A stretch of 64,000 nucleotides of DNA from Tetradesmus obliquus (lineage: Eukaryota; Chlorophyta; Chlorophyceae; Sphaeropleales; Scenedesmaceae): assembly GCA_030272155.1 (NCBI GenBank), contig CP126194.1, forward strand, positions 310,001 to 374,000. Direction: 5' to 3'. The position numbers were made by a program, and so were the translations under genes. The first letter of the stretch is position 1. The number at the start of each line of letters is the position of its first letter. The notes below the pieces were generated by a model, which saw only the letters and a list, made by a program, of their open reading frames with translations, was not told where the DNA came from and searched no databases. This document shows positions 13,601 through 23,947 of this stretch, piece by piece.

Positions 13601-14713
13601 CGTCACCATGTTGGCGGGGCAGGCCTTGGCGGTGGAGCGCAGCGCGAGCTGGCCCTGGGGGCAGTACATGTTGTCCTTGCACTGCGAGCAGCCGCCGTCA
13701 GAGGTGGGGAAGGTGCCGGCGGGGCACTGCAGGACAGGCAAGCAGGCAGGCAGGCAGGAGCAGTTTCCCAGTCAGCATTAGAGAAAGATGGGTGGACGAG
13801 GCGAATGTTTGAGCTTAGCAGAATGCAGGTCATAGCATGCGGGGCTGCCATGCCGTGCCGTAAAGTGCAGAAATCCACTAGAGGGCACTCCAGTTTGTTA
13901 TGCAGTGCACAGTGCTCCGACAGAGCAGCCTGTAGCATATGCGATCGCATCGAGCGGCAGCTGCAAGTGATAACAAACAATACAATGCTGGTGCAGACGC
14001 TGCCACTGCAGGTGCTGCTGCTGCTGCCAGGCTGCAGCTGCCACTCACCACACACTCAGTCTTGGCGGAGTTGGGGATCCTGACGCCTGTGCAGGCGGTG
14101 CACCTCCACTTCTTGGTGCGGCTGCTGTAGATGCAGTTGCGGCCGGTGTTGCAAAACTGGATGGGGCACTCTGCTGCCAGCATGGTGCGCTTGAGTGACA
14201 TGTCCTCAAGGGTGAAGCTGCCTGACGCCGCTGTGGGGGCAAGTCAGGCACAGCAGCAGCAGCAGCAGCAGTCGCATGCAATAGGTCAGCGCAGGTCGAG
14301 CAATAGTGCATTTTAGCTAGCTATCATGTGCAATCGGCCTGCATGATCCAGTACACGCCCAGCGTGGGCGCCTCTGCAGGTTACCGCCCAACGTGATGAG
14401 GTGACACCGGCTGCGTCAAAAAAGGGATGCGATTGAATGCCGTGTACAATCAATGACCAAAGATCGCAGACATGACTCGAGCGGGGAGCTGTCTGCTGCT
14501 TATGCGAGGATGAGCAAGTGCTCGAAGCTTCTCGTAAGGCTGCTGGCAGTCCTGAGCGGAGCTGTTTGTTGAGCCTATGCACATAGATATATTTAAGGCA
14601 AGGTTTGAAGGCTTGCGCTGCTGAGGTGCGGTGACAGGCAGCCGGCTACAGCACGCACCTTCAGCGGCCAGGCATGCTGCTGTAAGCAGCAGCAGCGTGA
14701 GCTGCACGCGCAT
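7609..14713 (-). CDS. Secreted cysteine-rich repeat protein (ephrin-receptor-like/GCC2-GCC3 type), 9 exons, 1521 aa
   Basis: Exons: 14713-14659, 14230-14049, 13726-13390, 13058-12773, 12499-12168, 11788-11468, 11162-10442, 10195-8438, 8182-7609; every phase closes. The first exon encodes a signal peptide (MRVQLTLLLLTAACLAA), so the product enters the secretory pathway. The rest is a chain of Cys-rich modules. The clearest, about nine in the two last exons, follow AGYYY-G-IS-T-V-C-A-FC-G with CPAG between. This resembles the ephrin-receptor-like/GCC2-GCC3 repeats common in volvocine and sphaeroplealean algae. Two segments, NLQSCVQECRENAKCVAATF and SLKACLKECSNANLCAGVVF, look like the core of PAN/apple modules. 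There is no obvious transmembrane helix or GPI signal at the C-terminus (DDCISP), so the protein is probably soluble or in the wall. Function unknown; adhesion or wall structure is a guess. Confidence 0.85.
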
Positions 14714-15422
14714 AATGAAGCTCAATACAACTTGAATGCTGCTGGTTGAAACTGAAGTCTATGACGGAACAGGGAAGCGTAGGCGATCGCGTTCAAAGTA
14801 TTACTCCTGACTACACGTAGCGTATTTCACCCAAACTTGACCTGATGGGGCGCGGTGCAAGGTGCTCTTATAGGCGAAGGTGCTCTCAATGTTCTTGCTG
14901 GGCGTTCGCCCCCCGTGTTCCTGTGAATGACGTGGGTGTTGAGAAGCTTCGGTCCGAAGCTCGCAGGGAGCAGATGAACTTCACCTCGAGTTCCACCAGC
15001 ACTTCACCGTGTCTCAGTGTTTGGTTAATGTTTTGTGCTAATGCACGCAGCGCTCGCGGTGATGTTCATCCTTAGCTTCCTGCCGCGCTGACAAGTTCAT
15101 GTTCACGCAGCAGTGAGCTCGTCAGTGTCAGTGATCGACAGCGCTGAGAAAACCACTGAGACACAGCGCTGGACGAAATTCGCAGAGCTTATCCTCACGA
15201 GATCATAATGAAAATCGTCTGTTGTGATGGCGCGATGTTGGTCACGCCTTCCCTGCTCCACAGCAGCGGACCAGAACAGCTAGCGACTGCACTGCTGCAG
15301 CTGGGCTGCTCCACTATCTGAGCAGTTGCACACTTCAGGCAGACTTCAACATTATACTTTGCATTCTCTCTCTGATGATGTGCGTGGGCAGCCATTTTTT
15401 TGGCGCTGACTCGCAGGTGCGA

Positions 15423-15455
15423 GCCTTACACGTGTAAGGCGACGTGCACGTCGCC
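15423..15455. promoter_or_regulatory. Two overlapping perfect 18-bp palindromes with G-box cores
   Basis: GCCTTACACGTGTAAGGC (15423-15440) and GGCGACGTGCACGTCGCC (15438-15455) are both perfect palindromes sharing three bases. The first is centred on CACGTG, the classic G-box/E-box; the second contains GACGTG and CACGTC, bZIP-type half sites. They lie about 0.7 kb upstream of the cysteine-rich gene's ATG. A paired bHLH/bZIP site is an inference from the motifs alone. Confidence 0.45.
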
Positions 15456-17941
15456 TCGTAATCTACCTGAACTTGGCGTTTCGGGGACGCAAGAAACCGT
15501 TTCAACACAGTTGTTGTAGCATAGTTTTGTGGATTTGATATCACCCCGGGATCGCTGCTGCAAGGCCTCCAGCTCGCCCTGCCAGCTGGCATCTTCTGCA
15601 GTAGATTGCGCAACGCACTTTTGGGCCACCGCGACAAAGCAGCTGTCATAGAAACACCTTCAACACTTATACTAGCTACTGGCAGTATTTGACCGCTGTA
15701 TCTCAGCGTCGTTGACCACTTTGTGGGTCTTCAATGTTGCGACGCAGCCCCCCACTCACAAGCCCATAAACGTGCATGTAGCAGCAGTAACTGAACTTCA
15801 GCCAGCACACCACATGAGCAGAGATCCTGGTGGTGCCTGTGGACCACACTTACGCTGCACCTGGCAAGGTGCTCATCCATATGCATGCATGCATCAGGCG
15901 ATTTTGTGAAAGGAACTTCCTTTGGCAACGGCTTTTTTGAGTCCCGGTTCAGTTTGCCCTGCAAAACCTCGCGTTCTGCGAACGCTTACTCGCGTCCAGC
16001 TATGCAAACCTTGCCGACGCTTCGTCTCTTTACCAGGACTTGCAGAGTCGGACCGGGGCAGGGGTACTAGCCGGACAAAGTTACAACAAGGTCGCCTCAA
16101 CCCTCTCGCCCAACGTTGGCAGCTAGTAGAGTGGGTGCTTGCGCACTCGAAAGCAACATTGATGCGGTATCAAAACTAAATTATATGCAGGTGGACTTAG
16201 GGTGTGTGTGGCCTCCTGATGGATGCTGCAAGGGCAGTGTAACTAGTTACTGACAGTGAGTGGGGGTCTCTTGACAGGCCCACTTCATGTCTGCCTCATG
16301 CTGACATAAATCCAGCATGCAATCATTGGCTTATGCACATATGTTGCACCGAGCACTTGCAAAAGCGGTTTGCATGGCTTCCACGTCATGTGTAAGTTGC
16401 TGTGTCTGGAGGCATCCTGAAGCTGCAGCTCCGCTCATGTTCCCCCTGAAAAACTAAATGTAAGATGGTAAGAATAGATATTTTTGCAGTGAGAGGGGGG
16501 CTAATGGCTTCCTTGCATTGTTCCACAAGCCAGGGCAAGTACCATCCACAGCATGGTCCTGTGGATGCAGGATGGGGTGCATGTGGACGATTTGAGGACA
16601 TCCTGTGGATGCTTTTTGCCATAGTGAACCCCCCCCAAAATCTCCGACAGAGACTCACATTTTGGAAGTTACAAGAGTAACCTCGCCCGTTGGGGAGCCA
16701 ATGACAGGCTCATTGGGCAGAGAAAAAACGGCAAACTCAACCAGTCCTTTTTTGAGAGGAAAGACACTACCAAATCTCATCCTGAAAATCGTCGCACATA
16801 AGATCACATAACGGTTCCTGGTGACGTTCATCAATCAAGTGCACCAAGTGTGCAACTGCACTTTGCTTACTCATGTGATGATCAGCTAAACGCATGGCTG
16901 CCCAACCTCAAGCACAGCTGCACTGCTGTGCCTGTATGACAGCCCACTCGGACAGTGGCAGGAGACTTTGGGCGGGGCTTTCCTGGTCCCAAAGCACACG
17001 GCATCAAGCAATTGACACCTGTAGTACATGTGTGCCGCAGGGTGTGCTTCATGCTCTTGCGCACTGCAAACAGACTCTGCTTGAGGCTTGCTTACCAAAG
17101 TGCAACCACACTTTCAGTTTTACGCACAGGCGGCTAGCGGCACTGAAGCGGCCATGCCCTGATACGCCAACACCTACGCCACAGTACCTGGCCAGGTGCT
17201 ACTGCGCAGTGTGCAGTGCACACAGCCTTCCATGGACTGCCGCATGTTGCAGCATGCATGCATGCTGCATGCATATGCAGCCGCACATCTCAGCACAGCA
17301 TGTTGTGTGCAGCTGCCCGGCACAGTTGGATGCTTTTCGGAGCCCGGGCTCCGGGATCCCCATTCCGAGGCATACGCACACAATTGCAAACATCACATGT
17401 AACATTTCCAACATCAGTCAGAGGTTGCATGCACATAGGGTACGTCAAAAAAACCCTCTGCACTGATACGCAACAGTCATCCACTGCCGGCAGCTGCGCA
17501 GTTGCATGACAAGGCCCATGACTTGCATACTCCGTTGGAACGCAACAACATGGCGTGGATGCTGTGGCTTCGTTGGTAAATGCTTATGATCTGCATGCAC
17601 CAGCGGCCAAGTCACCAAGGCACAACAGGATTGTGTAGCTGCGCACCACAGGCCTGTACCACAAGCTGTGTGCAAGGCCATCCCCCGCATGCAGGGCTGC
17701 CAGCATTGCAGCAACGTTGGCATGCACGGCTGCCGCTGACACCCGACACACGCGCTGCACAAGCGTCAATGCTCAGCTGCACCCTTTCTGCGGGATCAAC
17801 ACACTGCAGTGCAGGCTGTGCAGCAAGAGCTGCACTGCTCGTGCCAAGCAGCCGACAGCTGTCACCGCAGGCAGCTGCTGCACCACCAGCCACAAGGCTG
17901 ACACCCGCTGCTAGCAGGCGCCCCACACATACACCCACCCC

Positions 17942-17946
17942 TTACA
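17942..17946 (-). terminator. TGTAA polyadenylation signal for TFIP11
   Basis: TGTAA on the minus strand about 70 bases past the TFIP11 stop, at a plausible distance for the canonical green-algal polyadenylation signal. Confidence 0.5.
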
Positions 17947-18016
17947 CTACTGCTACTCACGACCTGCTGACACACTGCACCTGCATCTCAATGAAAGGCA
18001 GCAAACTCTCTGCCAG

Positions 18017-21000
18017 CTAGCTGCCGCGCCGCGCTGCTGCCTCCTGCCGCAGCTTGTCCAGCGACACCGGCGCCCAGCCCCGCCCCTGCAGCTGCGCGCG
18101 CACCAGGCTGTGCGCGGCATCCACCACGCAGCTCACGCCGCCAAAGGAATACACCTGCAGCCCATCATGCAGCCGCCCCGCACGCGGCACAAAGTCCAGC
18201 CCCTGCTCCTCTGCATAACGCGCCACCAGGTCCTTAAAGCTCGGCTCACCCACTGCAGCTGCCCCCGCACCACGCGGTGCCTTCGCTGCTGCTGCCGGCT
18301 GGTCCATCCCTGCCCCGTTGAGTTCGGCCCTCCACGACGGCACAGGCCCTGCTGCTGAGGCTGCTGCTGCTGCTGCAGGCAGCGGCTGGCCGTCTGCGGC
18401 GCTGTTCATCATGTTCAGGGCGGTGCTGAAGCCTGCTCTTACCCGCGGGTGGTCCAGCAGCTCCTGCGGGAACAGGCCCTTCCATTCCAGGTACCAGCGC
18501 GTGACCTCATCAAAGTTGGGCGTGTGGCTCAGCCAGTGGTGCAGCAGCGCGTGCCAGGCAGGGAAGAAGGCGGCTTCTAGTAGTGCTGCCAGCTGGGCTG
18601 TGGGCAGCAGGCCCTGCCAGGCCAGCGCCCAGTGGAAGGGCTCCAGCTGGGGTGTGAGCGGGTTCAGCACCAGCTCCTGGTGTAGCAGCAGCAGCAGCAG
18701 CAACAGCAGGGGAGGTTGCAGCAGCAGCAGCAGTGAAGCAGTGAGGGAGGTTACAGCAAGGCATAGAGAAGCATGTGATCCCGGGTGGCATGCAACAGAG
18801 TCGGAGCATGGGTCGTGGAGTGCAGGCTGCAGCAGGTGTGGCTGGGCCACCTACAGCGTGCACTACCACAACAGCACTAAAAAGCACTTGGGGCACAACA
18901 CGCTGCTGAGGGCAGCCACACCATTCTGTGGCTACACCTGCCACCATGCTGCTACTGGCCGATGCTCTTTCATACACAGCAACCATGCCGCACATACCAT
19001 GGCCGCCATACTCCACAAAACACAGCCGTGCGCTGCTTCTGCGCTCCAACATGCTGCCAAGCACAATGCATGCACAGCACACGTGCAGCCAATTTACATG
19101 CGCACAGCAAGCACGCAGCCACCTGCGCACTGAGCAGCAGTACACAGCAGTCATCTCAAGCAGCCGCCTCACCGTCTGCAGCGACTGCGCCAGCTTGGGC
19201 AGGATGCTGCGCGCCAGCAGCGCCTCCCAATCAGCCGGCTCAAACACGCCAGCCCAGGGAGCCAGCAGCAGCCGCGCACTGCCGTCGCTGGCGTGCCACG
19301 CAGTCAGCGCGCGGCTCAGTCGGTGCCTGCAGGCGCATGGCGGCAGCAGTTGTGTCAGTAGTGTCAGCAGTGACAGCAATCAGACAAGGTTTGAATATGA
19401 GGCCGGGTGTCAGCAGGGCGCTCAGCAGCAATTCACCACATCGTGTCTGCTGTTGAAACCAGAGCACACTCTCTCGCTATGCAACCAAGAACCTCGCAGC
19501 TCAACACAGGAAGCACCCTGTGCAATAACACCACTGCACACATCACCCCTGACCTCTGCTGCAATTGCATGCAGTGGTCAGCCCTGCCACAACGCCCACT
19601 ACACACACGCATGCAGCCAAAACGCCAGCCAACGCCGCACGCTCAACACTTCCGCTCACCGTATGGTCGGGTACACGCCCGCCAGCTCAGCCGCCAGGTG
19701 TGGCAGCCAGGGGTGCAGCCAGGCATGGATCGGCTGCGTCTCACGCGTGGGGTCCCACGACTCCACAGAAGCAGCAATGCGCGGCAGCACCAGCCCAGTG
19801 AGCAGCTGCCGCAGCGCGCCGCGCGGCAGCAGCGGCTGCCAGGCGTCCAGCCAGGCCAGCAGCGGCTCGGGGCAGCGCGGCTCCCACGTGGTGATGGCAG
19901 AGCTGCGGCGGCAGCAGCAGCAGCAGCAGCTGGTGAGTCACAAGTGGATCCCGAACTAGCCAAACTAGCCGCGTGTACCAGCTGCCCTTAAAGTCATAAC
20001 AACTACCCACACCATACAGTGCATGGCACGGAGCTTCCTAGCACAAACACGCACGTGTCTGCAAACCTACAACACCATTGTCAGCCCTATCACCACTCAC
20101 CGCACCCTTCCTCTGTCTGCCCCGCCCCTCGCCCCCTCCCCCCAACAACTGCTGACCCACATTGCCAGAACCCTGCAACAAATAAGCCCCCTCACCGTAT
20201 GGGCGGCATCACCAGCTCCCCCACCAGCACCCCGTACGGGTCCTCACTGTCCTCCCAGCTGCCCAGCACAGCCTGCCGCACCCCCTCGCCCTCAAGCAGC
20301 CCACGCCACGCCTTGAACTGCTCAGCACCCAGCGCCGGCTGCAGCAGCGGCTGCCAGCCCGCCAGCAGCGCCCGCAGCAGCGGCAGCACCTGCGCCAGCG
20401 CTGCAGCAGGCAGGCTGTACAGCACATACTCCTCTGGATACCCCGCTGCCATCGCCGCATACTGCACGTGCAGCTGCTCCAGCGACAGACGGCTGCCGCC
20501 GTCCTGCACAGCCTGCAGCTGCGCGGCTAGGCCCTGGATGCGCCGCGCTGCTGCTGCTGCTGCCGCCACCTCCTGCTGCAGCCGCGACTGCTCCTGTGCC
20601 AGTAGTGCGGCGGTGTCCTGCTGGTTCTGTAAAGCAGCATCAAGCCGCCGCAGCTGCGCCTCAGTGAGGGACACTAGCAGGCCCATGTTGTGTGCCAGCT
20701 CAGGCATGGGCTCAGCAGTGCCGGTGTCTGGCGCGGAGCCGTCACCTGACAGCAGCAGCAGCAGCAGCAGCAGCAGCAAAGGCAGGGGCAGCAAATGCGT
20801 GCAGCTGTTAGCTGTGTGCTCAGGCGAGCCGCCCAGAAGTGTGGAAGTGGGATGGAGCGTACGCATGTGTGGTAACAAACCAGATGAGGCCGTTGCAGCA
20901 AGAGCAATGGCAGCACTGCAGGACACGGCGGCATGCCGAAGAAGCAACCTGCGCATGTTTGCCCTTCCCACATGTTGCCTGACCAACACGTATGTCGACA

Positions 21001-23147
21001 CACACCTTTAACTGATTGCAATCTCTCTGTCAACATCACTGCCGGCCACCCCCCTGCCGCACCTGCGCCCGCGTTGAGCTGCTCCAGGTCCGTCACCAGC
21101 CGCCTTAGCACACGACTGTGGAGCAGCCGCTGCTACTCCACACAGACACACGTGGTGCCAGCACTGATAGGGTGTTCCTCACACTTTAACAAGTCCCATC
21201 CTTACGCAATTATCAACCCCGCCAGCCCAGACACAGCTGCTGCCACACTTTAAATTTCAGCCAGAGACACACAAAACAAGCCACTCCCGCCGCACCTGCG
21301 CCCGCGTTGAGCTGCTCCAGGTCTGTCACCAGCCGCGCCTGTGGCCCCCGCAGGTCAAGGATGGGCTGCGCAGCAGGCGGCCGCGCCCCGGGGGCACCCC
21401 CCGCCTCCTCCAGCACCTCCGCTGCAGTCTTGTAGGTGCGCTTCTCACGCGCAGGCGCGGCCTTCTTCTTCCACAGCGGCGGCTGCAGCAGCAGCGGCAG
21501 CGGCAGCAGGGAGTCACATCAGCAACACGTCGACGGGGCTGCAGGAGTGGTGCAGGAAGGTAGGCAGCAGCTGGTGAAAGCTGCAGCTGGAGGCTTCACG
21601 GCCTAGCACTGAGTATGCCCTGCACACCCTGCTTGCAGCGCCGCATCGGGACAACATGGCTCGCATTGAGTTTGTGCTGCTGGTTCGGTAGCAGCTTGCA
21701 TTGCTGCCTGGGCCGCTGGCGACAACCTGCGTGTTTACACCTGTGCTGCTGGTGCAGCAGCAGCAGCAGCGCACCTGCGTCTTGGCAGTTGCCGCCGCCA
21801 GCTCCTGCTCCAGCTCAGCAGCAGCAGCAGCGTCCGCTGCACTGCCTGCTGCTGCTGCTGCCCCCAGGCCCGCCCCTGCCTTGCCAGGCACCACCATCTT
21901 GGCCTCCTTGTAATCACCAAAGCCCATGCCCATACCCTTAGGCCTTAGCTTGGCTTCAATGGGTGCTGCAATACCCTGCTTGGATTTGCCCAAACCCTTG
22001 CCAGGCTGGAAGCCCATCTTCTCCAGCAGCTTCTGCCCGATGCCTTTCGTGTGCGCCTCAAAGGCGGCAAAGCGCGGGTCGGCCTGCTTGGCTGCGATGC
22101 GGTCCGAGGCGCGCGCCTGCTCCGCCTGCTTGCGCTGCATCTTCTGCTGCGCGGCTGCCTTGATGCTGCGGTTGGGAAAGTTTGCGGCAGGGTGGGCGAG
22201 CAGGGCAGGGATAGGATGGAGTCGGCGGCAGGGAGAAGCGGAGATGAGTGTTGCGAGGAAGACAATCGTTGCAGCTGCTGCATCTAGACATGCTGCATCC
22301 TGCAAGCTATTCAGCGCCTTTGGAAGCGCAGGATGTGTGTACATACCACTGCGGCCAACGGTGCGTCACACGGGCCCAAAGCAAGCTGCTGCTCCGGATG
22401 TGCTGCTGCATGCTCATGTGCATGAATGATCTGAAACTGTGACGACTCTCAGCAAGGCAGCTGGCACCAGCTGCTGCAGCCAGCCCCTGCCACTCACCGC
22501 CTGCCAAAGGCAGTAGGCAGCACTGCCTCCTCGTCTGCTCCATCATCATCATCCTGCTGCTGCTGCTGGTGGCGCGCCATGCCAGCGTCTGCTGCGCCTG
22601 CTGCCTTGAACCCTAGGCCGCCGCCGCTGCTGCCACCAGCTGTAAACCCTAAACCAGCAGCGCTGCCGCTGCCAGCCCCCAGCCCTGCTCTGGCAGAGCC
22701 GAGGCCTGCTGTGCCCTCGCCCGCTGGTGCAGAGAACCCTAGCCCGCCACCAGTGGCGCCGCCGCTGCTGAACCCTAAACCAGCACCCCCAAACCCTAGG
22801 CCAGCGCCGCTGCTGCCATTCTCTCCGGCACTGCCCGGCCGCTGCTGCGGCTGCGGCTGCTGCTGCTGCTGCTGCTCCTCGGGCGGTTGCTGCACAAACA
22901 CGCCCGAGGACACAAACCCTACAGGCTTGGTGTAGTCTGCCTTGCTGCGCTTGCTGCCGCGCTTGTTGTAGCCCTCATCTTCTTCGTCGCTGCTCTGGTA
23001 GCCGTAGAGCTGCTCCTCGCGCGTCTGCTGCCGCTTCTTCCGCTTCTCCCTGTATAAAAACTCGCCGTCCACCTCGACCAGGCCCTCGTAGTCATTGTCC
23101 ATGTTGAAGGACTCCAGGTGCTGCTCCTCGTCAACCACAGGCGCCAT
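18017..23147 (-). CDS. TFIP11: Spliceosome disassembly factor TFIP11/Ntr1 (G-patch, GCFC), 7 exons, 944 aa
   Basis: Partner of the Prp43/DHX15 helicase in releasing the intron lariat. Exons: 23147-22498, 22165-21775, 21482-21296, 20745-20196, 19902-19660, 19326-19173, 18676-18017; all phases close. The N-terminus carries the TIP domain ([19 protein letters not shown], then [11 protein letters not shown], then [12 protein letters not shown]), very like plant STIPL1. A G-patch follows at about residues 250-296 ([20 protein letters not shown]). The long C-terminal GCFC region shows [42 protein letters not shown] and a final [19 protein letters not shown], matching the animal protein segment by segment. 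Between TIP and G-patch is a low-complexity stretch of GLGF repeats. It terminates in TAG, evidence that TAG is a real stop in this genome. Divergent with the ankyrin-DHHC gene. Confidence 0.94.
21055..21106 (-). repeat. Duplicate of the 3' end of TFIP11 exon 3 inside the next intron
   Basis: About 52 bases repeat the stretch at 21288-21339 with one mismatch that I can see. The copy includes the exon end encoding [13 protein letters not shown] and its donor AG|GTGCGG. It sits in the intron before the next exon. The spliced model uses the 21296 copy and closes without this one, so it is a decoy donor or an exon relic. Confidence 0.8.
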
Positions 23148-23947
23148 GGCTGCTGCTGCTGCTGCTGCTTGTGAGGCTGGTGAGGCTGCTGTTGCCCAGT
23201 GCTGTGCAGGAGTGACGGTGATGTAGTGCGGTGGGATTGCTGCTGCTGCTCACAGCAGTGAATTGGCCAGAGTCATGGCTGGTGACAGAAATATACTGCT
23301 GCCGTGTGCATCATGCAGCTCGCAGCTACAACTGACACCAAGCGCTCATGGGCGCTGCTCCTGCTGCTGCTGCTACTGCTATGCTTCTGTTGCAGTGCTG
23401 CTAGTGTTGCTGGCTGCTGCACGGACTTCAAAAGTTATATCACTTGAAAGGCCACAAAATGAGTTTCACGTGGCAGACAAACGTGGCGGGGTGGAGATGA
23501 AGTGCAGCAGCTTGGCGTTCAGCAGAGCAAACGCCTGGCTGTGTCGCGATTTGAACGGCTTGCACGTGCTAAAAAGCTCCGTTCAGCAGCTGCAGACGCG
23601 TCGAACTTCCTGTGATTGATCCTGCTGTGCAAGGTGTGCCAGCAGTAGACCTGGTGTTGTTACTTGTGCAACCATCAACCCAGGCTTGCTTGCCAACCCG
23701 CAGAAGTCACAGCTTCGGTCTTGTACCCGACGCTCCTTAAGGTATCCAACGCTAAAAGCTGCTGTAATCGTGGATCGACACCTCGAAAGCAAAGGTCTCG
23801 CGCGACATTTAGTCCAACTGTACCTGCTGTGGACGTTTTCCTTTGTATCACAACAAGAAGTAATTAAACTGTCGTCAATGATGCGTTGATTGGGTTCAAA
23901 GCTGCTGATCATCGCTGCTGGGCGGGCGGGGCCCAAGGTCAGACAGC
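23148..23947. promoter_or_regulatory. Divergent promoter region, TFIP11 / ankyrin-DHHC
   Basis: About 800 bases between the two ATGs of head-to-head genes, so it must hold both promoters or one bidirectional promoter. CTG runs lie close to the TFIP11 side. No TATA box is evident. Confidence 0.5.

Larger units (their letters stand above)
14714..18016. other. Intergenic, AT-richer, palindromes and possible decayed MITE
   Basis: No gene is supported. The region separates the start of the cysteine-rich gene from the end of TFIP11. It contains the twin palindromes at 15423-15455, a 14-bp palindrome GGAGCCCGGGCTCC at about 17339, runs of GCATGC near 17245-17275, and a weak pair of inverted segments around 15011 and 15155. 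Confidence 0.5.
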
